The notes under the pieces are model-generated. The model had not been told where the DNA came from, searched no databases, and saw only the letters and a program-made list of their open reading frames with translations. Shown one piece after another: positions 50,756-58,256 of a stretch of DNA of 60,286 nucleotides. Made by a program: the position numbers and the translations under genes. The DNA is from a virus. The stretch spans positions 1 through 60,286 of IMG/VR virus record IMGVR_UViG_3300042866_000794, one strand, 5' to 3'. Position 1 is the stretch's first letter, and each line of letters begins with the position of its first letter.

Positions 50756-51692
50756 CTTCGTCCACCTCCCTCCGTACCGGGTTGATCTCCAGCATGTACC
50801 GCATTCGGTACAGGAGGGGGTGGATTGGGCTGTCGCCAGCTACGGGATCCCCGGTCTGTGGAAGCACAGCAAGGGCGAGGGCGTGACGGTGGCGGTGATC
50901 GACTCGGGAGTATCGCCACACTCCGCGCTCAAGGATGTGGTGGTGGACTACCGCAACTTCTCTTCGGACTCCAATGTCTACGACACGCTCGGTCACGGGA
51001 CGCACGTAGCGGGCGTCATCGGTGCCCGGTCTGGTCTGGCAAAGGGCATCGCCCCAGGCGCCAAGCTGATCAGCATGAAGGTGCTGGGTCACTCGGGCAT
51101 GGGCAGCAACGAAGCGGTCGCAACTGCGATCACCCATGCGGGCGAGGCCAAGGTGGATCTGGTGTGCATGTCGCTCGGCTGTTCCCGGCCGGACGCCAGG
51201 GTGCATGACGCGATCCGGCACATCACCTCCAAGGGCGTGATCGTTGTGTGCGCGGCCGGGAATGATGGCGGGGCGGTCAACTATCCCGCGGCATTCACCG
51301 AGACGATTGCGGTGGGTGCGGTGGACAAGGATGGCAACGTCTGCCAGTTCTCCTCTCGGGGCAAGGAGATTGTGGTTGCCGCTCCTGGTCAGGACATCAC
51401 CAGCACGTGGCTCGCGGATGGATACGCGACCATCTCCGGAACCAGCATGTCCGCGCCGTTCGTCACCGGAGTCCTGGCGTTGTGGGTATCCGACGCCAAG
51501 AAGACGGGCCAGAAGGTCAGCGGTGCCGCCGCAGTCAAAGCCCTCAGTGAGACTTGCCGAGACGTTGGGCAGCAGGGCAGGGATCCGGAGTACGGCTGGG
51601 GTCTGATGGACCCGCACAAACTCTTGAACTACACCGCCACCGCCAGCATTGAGGGCGTGACCATCTTCATCCCCGGGGCCCGCATCCTATGA
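50748..51692 (+). CDS. Subtilisin-like serine protease
   Basis: 314 aa S8 peptidase. Catalytic Asp in VAVIDSG (residue ~51), His in GHGTHVAG (~83), oxyanion Asn in CAAGNDGG (~168), and Ser in SGTSMSAPFVTG (~233) are all present in order. No signal peptide or prodomain is evident, so it would act in the cytoplasm or from a particle. Possible jobs are capsid maturation or host-envelope degradation; nothing here decides between them. It overlaps the next gene's ATG. Confidence 0.9.
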   Translation: MSDFVHLPPYRVDLQHVPHSVQEGVDWAVASYGIPGLWKHSKGEGVTVAVIDSGVSPHSALKDVVVDYRNFSSDSNVYDTLGHGTHVAGVIGARSGLAKGIAPGAKLISMKVLGHSGMGSNEAVATAITHAGEAKVDLVCMSLGCSRPDARVHDAIRHITSKGVIVVCAAGNDGGAVNYPAAFTETIAVGAVDKDGNVCQFSSRGKEIVVAAPGQDITSTWLADGYATISGTSMSAPFVTGVLALWVSDAKKTGQKVSGAAAVKALSETCRDVGQQGRDPEYGWGLMDPHKLLNYTATASIEGVTIFIPGARIL

Positions 51693-51886
51693 CCGCATCG
51701 CAGATTGCCAGTCTGATCGTTGTTGCCGCAGTGACGGCGTACTTCTACCTGCCGAGAATCAAATGGCCAGCATCAAAGCCAAACAGCATGCGGCAAGTCG
51801 AAGCCGTGTTGAGCATCAGGGATTCCAGCTCCAGCCCCGAGGTACGCAAGGCATGCACGCAGCTCTTGCAAGCTCTACTCCAGTGA
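51689..51886 (+). CDS. Small membrane protein, 65 aa
   Basis: N-terminal transmembrane helix (IASLIVVAAVTAYFYL) followed by a soluble tail (MRQVEAVLSIRDSSSSPEVR). ATGA overlap with the protease gene. Position and topology suit a holin or small spanin-like lysis protein; no family match is claimed. Confidence 0.6.
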   Translation: MTASQIASLIVVAAVTAYFYLPRIKWPASKPNSMRQVEAVLSIRDSSSSPEVRKACTQLLQALLQ

Positions 51887-52278
51887 AGCACCTGTTCCTG
51901 GCTGCGGCGGTAGCGTTTGCCGCCCTGCAATTTGTCCCCCAGCGGTCGGCCGCACCCGGCCCCGTCGCAACGGCCCTCGCCTCCGCCTCCTCCGCGGATC
52001 GGGCCAGAGTCGCCAGCGTCTACGCCTCGCTGGCTGATCTCATCGAACGGGATGGTGGCAAGCTGATCCCCACCACTGCCGTGTGGCGCGCCATCTATGC
52101 GGACGCGCTCCGGCTGGCCGCTGGGGGCACCGCCCTGCCGGGCAAATACCCCGGCCTGGACAAGGCTGTTGAGGAGGTGCTGGCCCAGCACTACCCGCTG
52201 GACAACCTGCCTATCGACACTGCGATGGCGGGCAAGATTGCCGCCGGATGCCGGGCCGTGGAGAACCAGTGTGAGTGA
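51883..52278 (+). CDS. Secreted or anchored small protein, 131 aa
   Basis: GTG start overlapping the previous stop; N-terminus VKHLFLAAAVAFAALQFV looks like a signal peptide or membrane anchor. The body (ARVASVYASLADLIERDGGK; WRAIYADALRLAAGGTALPG) resembles a conserved phage protein of unknown role. The genes on either side suggest a lysis or envelope role. Confidence 0.6.
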   Translation: MKHLFLAAAVAFAALQFVPQRSAAPGPVATALASASSADRARVASVYASLADLIERDGGKLIPTTAVWRAIYADALRLAAGGTALPGKYPGLDKAVEEVLAQHYPLDNLPIDTAMAGKIAAGCRAVENQCE

Positions 52279-52942
52279 TCGCAAGCGATGCACGCAGTGC
52301 CAGCAGTGGAAGCTGCTGAACGATTTCAGTCCGTGCCGAAGCGGTCTGCAACCTGCGTGCAAGCGTTGCCGGAATGAAACGGCAAGAGCCAAGCCAGCGG
52401 TGATTGCGGTGGCGGAAAAGGCGTGTATGACATGCAAGCAAACGCTGCCAGCCAGTGCGTTCTGGAAGGCTCGGCACAACGCCACCGGCCTGCAAAAACA
52501 ATGCAAGGCGTGCTGCGGTGCCCGAAAGGCAACGGTGCGATTTGCTGTCACGCTGTCCGAGAAGACCTGCCGGGACTGTGGCGTCACAAAGCCCGCCTCA
52601 GAGTTCTGCATCCATGTCAAGCGAAAGGGTGGCCTGCGGTCGGAGTGCCGGGAATGCACCAGCGTGCGCACCCGGGCCAGCGTCTACAGCCTAGACCTTA
52701 ACGCTGCGAAAGAGCTGTGCGACCGATGTGACTGTGGAATCTGCGGCGTCACGCTCGCCACACAGGCGGAGAAGCACATTGATCACTGCCACACCACCGG
52801 CAAGGTGCGCGGCGTGCTGTGCGGCCCGTGCAACCGAATGCTGAGTAACGCGCGGGACCGCAGTGACGTACTGCTTTCCGGCGCGCAATACCTCCGAGAC
52901 TCCGGAACGGACAAGGCTCAGAAGGAAAAGATAAGTGCCTGA
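52271..52942 (+). CDS. Endonuclease VII-type Holliday junction resolvase
   Basis: 223 aa. The C-terminal core CGICGVTLATQAEKHIDHCH followed by RGVLCGPCNRMLSNARDRSD matches T4 endonuclease VII-type resolvases (zinc ligands CxxC and CxxC; HIDHxH). Three further CxxC zinc-knuckle blocks (CTQC, CMTC, CRDCG) are fused in front, which is unusual. It should cut branched DNA before packaging. GTG start at 52271, with GGAGAA upstream. Confidence 0.85.
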   Translation: MSDRKRCTQCQQWKLLNDFSPCRSGLQPACKRCRNETARAKPAVIAVAEKACMTCKQTLPASAFWKARHNATGLQKQCKACCGARKATVRFAVTLSEKTCRDCGVTKPASEFCIHVKRKGGLRSECRECTSVRTRASVYSLDLNAAKELCDRCDCGICGVTLATQAEKHIDHCHTTGKVRGVLCGPCNRMLSNARDRSDVLLSGAQYLRDSGTDKAQKEKISA

Positions 52943-53885
52943 CGACTTTGACAATCCGATGCAGTTGCTCATGGCCTATGAGGATGGGCTCACGGGCTAC
53001 ATCGATAGCCCGCGAGATCGCGGCTTGTTCTCGGAGTCGCAGAAGCAGCCCGTGTATTCGGAGCCCAATATTGCTGGCAGCGGCCAGGGGCAGCGGGCAC
53101 TTCTATGGCAGTACACGCAGGCGTTAGACCCGCTGTCGTTTACCGAGCGCCAGACCACTGGAGATTGTACGAGCCACTGTTCGCGGAACGCGCGAGACAC
53201 AAGCCGTGCGACCCAGATTTGCGTGGAGCGACGGCCCGAAGATTTCATTGTGCGCGGGGCGACTGAGCCTACCTACGGTGCGCGTGGGCATGCTGGCGAG
53301 GGTATGTCTCCTGCCCGCGCCGCCATGTTTGAGAATGAGGTGGGCTTCCTGATCCGTAAGAAATATGACCCCGTCGATCTTTCGGTGTACAAGTCCACCA
53401 TCGGCACAAACTGGGGTGGGCGGGGCGTGCCCGAGGATGTCAAGGCACTGTGTCGGCAGAACAAAGTAGGCATCATCCGCCAGCTCACGCGCATCCAAGA
53501 CGTAGTGGACGCGCTCTTCAACGGGTACTGCGTGGCGTCTGGGCAGTTTGCGGCGTGGTCGCCAACTCCGAACAAGGATCACATTCACCCGCGCACTGGT
53601 GGCGGATGGAGTCACGCGATGGCTACGGTCGGCATGGACTTCACCCGTAAGTTCTGGCCTTTCGATGTGTTCTTCATCGCAAATAGCTGGGGCCCGTGGT
53701 GTCAAGCGCCAAAGGAATGGCCAAGCGACTACCCCAAGTATCTGCCCGGCATGATTGTGACGAAGGCAGAGGACTGGGAGGTGTGCGTGCGCGGCGGTGA
53801 CTGCTACGCATATGGATCAGTCGATGGTTTCCCTCCACAGAAGCTGCCCGATTACGGAACCGTAGGACTCCTGCGTCATGGCTGA
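52935..53885 (+). CDS. Papain-like cysteine protease (C1-type)
   Basis: 316 aa. The expected triad is visible: Cys in TTGDCTSHCSRNA (near residue 78), His in GGWSHAMATVGMD (~224) and Asn in FFIANSWGPW (~248). A similar layout occurs in proteins of other environmental phages. No signal peptide. Could process host or virion proteins, or act in lysis. ATG overlaps the endonuclease VII gene end. Confidence 0.8.
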   Translation: MPDDFDNPMQLLMAYEDGLTGYIDSPRDRGLFSESQKQPVYSEPNIAGSGQGQRALLWQYTQALDPLSFTERQTTGDCTSHCSRNARDTSRATQICVERRPEDFIVRGATEPTYGARGHAGEGMSPARAAMFENEVGFLIRKKYDPVDLSVYKSTIGTNWGGRGVPEDVKALCRQNKVGIIRQLTRIQDVVDALFNGYCVASGQFAAWSPTPNKDHIHPRTGGGWSHAMATVGMDFTRKFWPFDVFFIANSWGPWCQAPKEWPSDYPKYLPGMIVTKAEDWEVCVRGGDCYAYGSVDGFPPQKLPDYGTVGLLRHG

Positions 53886-54153
53886 ACTGCTGGCCCTCAT
53901 TGCCTCTCTCTTCGCAGCCCCGGACATGACGGGCCCGGTCGCAGTCCATGCGTCGTACGTGATCCACACGCAGCAGACCGACACCCCCGCCAAGAAATGC
54001 TGCGGCGAATGCAAGGGTGGGTTCATCGTTCACGGCGACGGGCACAAGACCCCCTGCCCCTGCCCGCCGGACTGCGAGTGCAAGGCCGTGAAGCACCCGC
54101 CCGTGGTCATCTATCAGAACTGCCCAGACGGGAAATGCCCACCGACCAAATAG
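53878..54153 (+). CDS. Cys-rich small protein with hydrophobic N-terminus, 91 aa
   Basis: Hydrophobic start (MAELLALIASLFAAP), then CCGECKGG, CPCPPDCECK and NCPDGKCPPTK, suggesting an exported, disulfide-rich or metal-binding peptide. Overlaps the protease gene by 8 nt. It may act at the envelope; function unknown. Confidence 0.6.
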   Translation: MAELLALIASLFAAPDMTGPVAVHASYVIHTQQTDTPAKKCCGECKGGFIVHGDGHKTPCPCPPDCECKAVKHPPVVIYQNCPDGKCPPTK

Positions 54154-54509
54154 TCTTCGACTGCCTGCGGGACACTGGTGCCCGTGGCATGAGCCAGCAT
54201 TCAGAGGAGATCGCCCTGCTCGGGCTGGTCTTCGCCCCACTGGCGGGTCGGAAGCGGCGGCAGGCGATGCGGCAGGCGTTCGTCCAGGGCCACCCCGAAG
54301 TCGGCTCGGTGTTCCTGGTGTTGGTGCTGCCCATCCTCATCTCGGTAATCAGCGCGTGGATAACGAAATGGATTTTAAATCGCAAGGATTTGAGGCACGT
54401 TCAAAGCGCGGCGTACGACGCATTAACCGAGCTATCGCCTGCTACGACGGCCACACTTACGTCTATCAGTACCCGCCCGACGAAGCCGACCGAGCCCGAC
54501 GCATGGTGA
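54135..54509 (+). CDS. Single-span membrane protein, 124 aa
   Basis: One strong transmembrane stretch (VFLVLVLPILISVISAWITK, residues ~58-77) after a basic linker (GRKRRQAMRQAFVQG). A holin or other envelope protein is plausible. The last ~45 residues overlap the next gene by 142 nt in another frame. Confidence 0.55.
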   Translation: MPTDQIVFDCLRDTGARGMSQHSEEIALLGLVFAPLAGRKRRQAMRQAFVQGHPEVGSVFLVLVLPILISVISAWITKWILNRKDLRHVQSAAYDALTELSPATTATLTSISTRPTKPTEPDAW

Positions 54510-54595
54510 AATTGCATGTGGAAGAGGGATCCCTGCATCCGTACGCAGGGCTGATGCTAGTGAGCATGATCCGGAGGGCGGATGATGGAGCTTGA
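54368..54595 (+). CDS. Hypothetical protein, 75 aa
   Basis: Basic N-terminus (SKRGVRRINRAIACYDG), YVYQYPPDEADRARRMVKLH and a hydrophobic helix (YAGLMLVSMIRR). Starts within the previous gene. Function unknown. Confidence 0.55.
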   Translation: MDFKSQGFEARSKRGVRRINRAIACYDGHTYVYQYPPDEADRARRMVKLHVEEGSLHPYAGLMLVSMIRRADDGA

Positions 54596-54806
54596 GTTCT
54601 GGATGGTGATATTGACCTGCGCTTGCGCGGTCATCCCGTGGGCGTTCAGCATCCACGCCAAGGTGGCTGTGATTGCGAGCGCCGTGCAGGGCCTGCCCGA
54701 AGTTGTCGATGAGCTGCGCGACATTCTGCGCGAGCATGAACATCGACTAGACGAACATGCAAGTAAGATCCAAGCTCTCCAAGAAACGACAAAACTACGT
54801 CGTTGA
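54585..54806 (+). CDS. Membrane-anchored coiled-coil protein, 73 aa (XhlA/spanin-like layout)
   Basis: N-terminal membrane helix (EFWMVILTCACAVIPWAFSI) then a coiled coil (ELRDILREHEHRLDEHASKI). This layout is common in phage lysis-associated proteins such as XhlA-like and spanin-like proteins. GGAGG precedes the start. Role inferred. Confidence 0.6.
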   Translation: MELEFWMVILTCACAVIPWAFSIHAKVAVIASAVQGLPEVVDELRDILREHEHRLDEHASKIQALQETTKLRR

Positions 54807-55374
54807 GTACATGCCATTGGCCTCAATGCTGGCCAAGTTTTTTGTTCAGACCCGCCCGAGCTGGCAGCGTGGCGTGCTGTTCCCAGACCTTCAGTCCGAG
54901 GGATTCCTCGCCCTGACCAAGGCCGCCCGTACATACGATCAGTCCCGGCTCCCGTATCCGAAAGCCTACTTCGCACGGGCGATAATGAACGCCATGTACA
55001 AGTGGATCAAGCGGGCTACCCGGCAGCCGTGCGAGTGGAAGCTCTCGCTCATGGAGGCCGAGCAACTGCTGCCGATCACGGAGCATCCCGACTACCTGCG
55101 GCTGGCCATCGAAGACCTGCCCGAGGAGGACAGGGAGTTGGCGCAGAGTCGGTTTGAAGACTCGCTCACTCTGCGGAAAATAGCAGAGGAGCAACAGATT
55201 TCAGTTCGTCTAGCTTCTGTCCGCAGCCGGGATCTCGCCAGAAAACTGGCGCAATCTTTGGATATCCGGCTTCGGCCGCCCGTACAAGAGTGCGAACATC
55301 GGCAACGTGGTAGTACCCGGAACCGTTCTTCCTCACCTCGGGCTTCCGGCAATCCATACAAGCGACGGCGATAG
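54757..55374 (+). CDS. Sigma-70-family transcription factor
   Basis: 205 aa. Region 2-like block FPDLQSEGFLALTKAARTYD with AYFARAIMNAMYKWIKRA (residues ~42-87) and a region 4-like helix-turn-helix with LPEEDRELAQSRF and LTLRKIAEEQQISVRLASVR (~121-156). It would direct host RNA polymerase to phage promoters. It has no Shine-Dalgarno and starts in the preceding gene. The last ~35 residues (RLRPPVQ...KRRR) overlap the convergent recombinase gene and may not be native. Confidence 0.75.
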   Translation: MQVRSKLSKKRQNYVVEYMPLASMLAKFFVQTRPSWQRGVLFPDLQSEGFLALTKAARTYDQSRLPYPKAYFARAIMNAMYKWIKRATRQPCEWKLSLMEAEQLLPITEHPDYLRLAIEDLPEEDRELAQSRFEDSLTLRKIAEEQQISVRLASVRSRDLARKLAQSLDIRLRPPVQECEHRQRGSTRNRSSSPRASGNPYKRRR

Positions 55375-55936
55375 TGTTCCAAGAACACCCAGCCCGGCGC
55401 ATGACGAGCATGCGGTTGCCGGAAGCCCGCTCCTTGGGTAGCGGCACCCACTTCTGATCCGTGCGTATCCAGCCCCACGGTCTGGTCCCGCCATAGGGCT
55501 GGCCCGTCTTCTTTCGGTGGTCGATGCCGCGCTTGATCCGCCTCCCGATCATCTTCCGTTCGTACTGGGAGAACACCGCACCCTGGAGGAACACCAGTTC
55601 CCCCTCGTCCGTGGTGAGATCCACGGGGAAGTCAATGATGTGCAGCCTGATCCCCTGCTCCCGCCAGAGCATCAGCGTGGTGGCCGCATCGACCAGGGAG
55701 CGGAAGCCGCGGTCCCTGGTGGTGACCACCACCGTGTCGCCCCGTTGCAGCCGATCCCACATCCGCTTGCCTGACGGCCGGTCACGCAGGGGCACGGACC
55801 CGCTGACATCCTCATCGGAAAACATCTCGGCCAGCGTCTGATTCGTACGCTTGGCGTACTCCTCCAGCGCCGCCTGCTGTGCCTCGGATGAGGCTTCCTG
55901 CATGTCCGTGCTTACCCGGCAGTAACCGTACAGCAT
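55166..55936 (-). CDS. Serine recombinase (resolvase/invertase family)
   Basis: 256 aa. YGYCRVSTDMQEASSEAQQA carries the catalytic Ser9 and Arg7; VVVTTRDRGFRS and AVFSQYERKMIGRRIKRG are the usual later motifs. It is of the small resolvase/invertase type with a modest C-terminal DNA-binding part (YYHVADVRTLVRAAEAGYPK). ATG at 55936 follows AGGTG. It is the last gene of the leftward early operon and its end overlaps the sigma gene by 209 nt. It could invert or resolve phage DNA; target sites unknown. Confidence 0.88.
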   Translation of the reverse strand: MLYGYCRVSTDMQEASSEAQQAALEEYAKRTNQTLAEMFSDEDVSGSVPLRDRPSGKRMWDRLQRGDTVVVTTRDRGFRSLVDAATTLMLWREQGIRLHIIDFPVDLTTDEGELVFLQGAVFSQYERKMIGRRIKRGIDHRKKTGQPYGGTRPWGWIRTDQKWVPLPKERASGNRMLVMRRAGCSWNTIAVACMDCRKPEVRKNGSGYYHVADVRTLVRAAEAGYPKIAPVFWRDPGCGQKLDELKSVAPLLFSAE

Positions 55937-55940
55937 TGGT

Positions 55941-56015
55941 TCACCTGTAGGAGGACCAGAACAACATGCCACCAATGATCACCACTGCCACCATGAAGTC
56001 CGCAACTTCGCTCAT
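55941..56015 (-). CDS. Tiny hydrophobic peptide 2, 24 aa
   Basis: Sequence starts MSEVADFMVAVVIIGGMLFW and is a single membrane helix with an acidic N-terminus. GGAG precedes the ATG at 8 nt, and the start overlaps the stop of the partner peptide gene. May be a toxin-like or membrane-anchoring peptide. Confidence 0.6.
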   Translation of the reverse strand: MSEVADFMVAVVIIGGMLFWSSYR

Positions 56016-56086
56016 CGAATGATCTCCACAAGGATACGCAACACAACGATCACCAACTCCAGAATCACTGGGGCATCCGTGCCCAT
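56012..56086 (-). CDS. Tiny hydrophobic peptide 1, 24 aa
   Basis: Sequence MGTDAPVILELVIVVLRILV followed by EIIR: a short hydrophobic helix with regularly spaced charges, similar in size and style to small membrane toxins such as TisB. AGGAG lies 7 nt before the ATG. It is followed with a 4-nt overlap by peptide 2. Confidence 0.6.
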   Translation of the reverse strand: MGTDAPVILELVIVVLRILVEIIR

Positions 56087-56097
56087 AGGGAATCTCC

Positions 56098-56460
56098 TTA
56101 TGCAACGCTGAACTTGGATGGAACACCGTAGGTCAACACAACCTCGGCCACCACCCGCTTGCCATGGGGATCGACATACAACGTCACCTTGCCATCGGCT
56201 GGCGGTGTGGGCTTGCCGGAATGATTGACCTCGGGGAAGGCATCGTCGCTTTGCAGCAGCGAGGTCATCACCGTGGGGCCAACCGCACTGGCGAGCTTGA
56301 GATACGCAGCCAGCACATCGTCGGCCGAAGCCTTGGAGGTGATCGCAGCATCAATCGCACGCTTGCCAGTCACCAGCGACGGCACACTGACCGGCCAGTT
56401 GAAACAAGAACCGACACGGTCCAGGTCAAAGAACCATTGCACAACATCAAGGTCATCCAT
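56098..56460 (-). CDS. Hypothetical early protein, 120 aa
   Basis: Soluble; contains VVQWFFDLDRVGSCFNWPV and ASADDVLAAYLKLASAVGPT. The ATG at 56460 follows AGGAGGG. Beta-rich C-terminus (DGKVTLYVDPHGKRVVAEVV). Function unknown. Confidence 0.7.
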   Translation of the reverse strand: MDDLDVVQWFFDLDRVGSCFNWPVSVPSLVTGKRAIDAAITSKASADDVLAAYLKLASAVGPTVMTSLLQSDDAFPEVNHSGKPTPPADGKVTLYVDPHGKRVVAEVVLTYGVPSKFSVA

Positions 56461-56686
56461 CAACGCTATCCCTCCTGATCTGATCGGCCCACGCCACAAT
56501 CTCACTCACCTTCCCGCGGATCACCCAACGCAGGTGATCCTCGTCGGCCCATCCCTCCGCTAGAAGGATGTCCATGTACTTCGCCAGCCTGGGGGAAGCC
56601 AGCACACGTTGCCGAGCTTCGGAGTACAAAGCGGCCGACTCAAATGGGCGCACACACCTCGGGCCGTAAGTTATCCAGCCATCCAT
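56453..56686 (-). CDS. Hypothetical early protein, 77 aa
   Basis: Start with canonical GGAGGTGAGTG leader. SEARQRVLASPRLAKYMDIL and HLRWVIRGKVSEIVAWADQI are helical. Function unknown. Confidence 0.7.
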   Translation of the reverse strand: MDGWITYGPRCVRPFESAALYSEARQRVLASPRLAKYMDILLAEGWADEDHLRWVIRGKVSEIVAWADQIRRDSVDG

Positions 56687-56697
56687 CACTCACCTCC

Positions 56698-56985
56698 TCA
56701 CGTATCCAAGAAAGGAAACTGCTCCCTCGCAAACTCTGCATCCGCCTCACGGCCAAGCAGGCCCTGCACCAAACGGAATGCGGCAAGGCATCCGCTGTTG
56801 AAGCCGTGCTGCCAGTTGCTGTCATCAGACCGCAGCTCTTCTAGGTCGGCAGACCATGCCGCCTCTACCCGCTTGCGCCCCGCCGCGCTGACCGGATTGT
56901 CCGGCGTGGTGCGGGCATACCAGACAAGGTCGAAATACTTCTTCTCCCAGGCGTGAAGCTCAACGGCAAATTCAGACTTCTTCAT
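56698..56985 (-). CDS. Hypothetical early protein, 95 aa
   Basis: ATG at 56985 follows GGAG at 7 nt; the longer ATG at 57012 has no ribosome site. Helical, with EFAVELHAWEKKYFDLVWYA and CLAAFRLVQGLLGREADAEF. Function unknown. Confidence 0.7.
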   Translation of the reverse strand: MKKSEFAVELHAWEKKYFDLVWYARTTPDNPVSAAGRKRVEAAWSADLEELRSDDSNWQHGFNSGCLAAFRLVQGLLGREADAEFAREQFPFLDT

Positions 56986-57250
56986 CTTGCTTCTCCAGGC
57001 TTCGGGTGTCATCGGGCGGTAGCATCCAGTTGCCCGCCGGATACCAGACTACGGCCGGGCCTATCCAGGGTTGGTTCAGGCATCCAAGCGGCAGATCGGA
57101 CGGGCCTAGACGCCGATGCTCCCAGCCGTATCGGGTGCCCCAAACATCATGCAGTGCGTAGGGGGCGCCGAAGTGTAAGGTCAGCTCGGCGCATCGGTGG
57201 GACGCACCGCAATCTGCGATGGACCGGCGGTAAATCTTGGCGGCTTTCAT
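56972..57250 (-). CDS. Hypothetical early protein, 92 aa
   Basis: Canonical GGAGGTGAGTG-ATG start. Contains CAELTLHFGAPYALHDVWGT and a Trp/Pro-rich segment (NQPWIGPAVVWYPAGNWML). Function unknown. Confidence 0.7.
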   Translation of the reverse strand: MKAAKIYRRSIADCGASHRCAELTLHFGAPYALHDVWGTRYGWEHRRLGPSDLPLGCLNQPWIGPAVVWYPAGNWMLPPDDTRSLEKQDEEV

Positions 57251-57510
57251 CACTCACCTCCAGGGTAATCGCTAGGGTACGGCGCAGTCGGCGCGGCTGG
57301 CTTGTCCTGCCCGGCGAACGGCTGCCACCACGGAGCATCCATGCGATCTACCACGCCGGGCGATTCCCCGCAGTGGATCAGGTGGTGAGACACCGGATCG
57401 TCAGGGGCGTATGCATACGTGCCACGCCATACGCCGATGTCAGGCCCGTAGTAGTAGATTGTCTGACCAGCCACGGGCAGCCGGTCGAAGAAGCTAACCC
57501 AACCGTCCAT
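57250..57510 (-). CDS. Hypothetical early protein, 86 aa
   Basis: Canonical GGGAGGTGAGCG-ATG start. Starts MDGWVSFFDRLPVAGQTIYY and ends in a Pro-rich tail (TAPYPSDYPGGE). Aromatic, beta-rich. The N-terminus resembles DUF551-type phage proteins (W-xx-RLP-xx-G). Function unknown. Confidence 0.7.
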   Translation of the reverse strand: MDGWVSFFDRLPVAGQTIYYYGPDIGVWRGTYAYAPDDPVSHHLIHCGESPGVVDRMDAPWWQPFAGQDKPAAPTAPYPSDYPGGE

Positions 57511-57513
57511 CGC

Positions 57514-57852
57514 TCACCTCCCTTTTGTTAATCCATGTGCCTTGTCCCAAGCTCCAGCCAGGGGGACAACCCAGCGTGCCTCCGCCCATGCGAACGGCGG
57601 TGAAACCTCCTGCCTCTCACCATCCGCGCCACGCACAAACCAGCGGATGCTGTCATGCCGCTCCTCGCTGGGGTCAATCGCCTGATCGCCAGAGTAGTAC
57701 AGGGCATGACACATGCGTACCGTCTGCATGGCACTGGCGTCGGACAGGAACAGCCCCAAAAGCTCGCAGGCCGGGTGCGGATCGACACTGCTAGTCTCCG
57801 ACCAGCAGCCAAACTGCGGGGCCCAAACCTCGGGTCGCTTCTTCTTAGCCAT
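57514..57852 (-). CDS. Early protein with MAKKK start, 112 aa
   Basis: Starts MAKKKRPEVWAPQFGC after the canonical GGAGGTGAGTG leader, with the same leader and first residues as the next upstream gene (MAKKK). Contains ACELLGLFLSDASAMQTVRM and a Trp-rich C-terminus. Function unknown. Confidence 0.7.
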   Translation of the reverse strand: MAKKKRPEVWAPQFGCWSETSSVDPHPACELLGLFLSDASAMQTVRMCHALYYSGDQAIDPSEERHDSIRWFVRGADGERQEVSPPFAWAEARWVVPLAGAWDKAHGLTKGR

Positions 57853-58253
57853 CACTCACCTCCATTAAGGGACGCAGTCCACACGCCAAAAGAATGCATC
57901 GGCCTGGGGATCTGCCGAAGGAACGCCCACAGCCGGGGCATGTCGCTCTCATACTGCTCGCGGACACACTCGTTCTCGGGTGTGTACATGTCGGTAAACA
58001 TGATGACCCGGTCGGCATGGATGCGGGCGCCATACAAAGAGTACACGCCGGATGGGCACACCCGCCCGTCCAGGTCGAACCCGATGCCGATGCAGTCCTC
58101 GTCTGCATCGCACCAATGCTCCGTGATCACATCATCGAACGGCAGTAAGGAAGCCGCCTGCTCTAGCAGGTGTGGCACTTTCTTGCGAACCTCATCTAAG
58201 AACCTGTACTCAGCAGCGTCAGTCTTCTTGGCCGCAGTCTTCTTCTTAGCCAT
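57852..58253 (-). CDS. Early protein with MAKKK start, 133 aa
   Basis: Starts MAKKKTAAKKTDAAEYRFLD. Acidic middle (HWCDADEDCIGIGFDLDGRV), then YGARIHADRVIMFTDMYTP. The Lys-rich start is a basic cluster that could bind nucleic acid. Function unknown. Confidence 0.7.
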   Translation of the reverse strand: MAKKKTAAKKTDAAEYRFLDEVRKKVPHLLEQAASLLPFDDVITEHWCDADEDCIGIGFDLDGRVCPSGVYSLYGARIHADRVIMFTDMYTPENECVREQYESDMPRLWAFLRQIPRPMHSFGVWTASLNGGE

Positions 58254-58256
58254 CAC

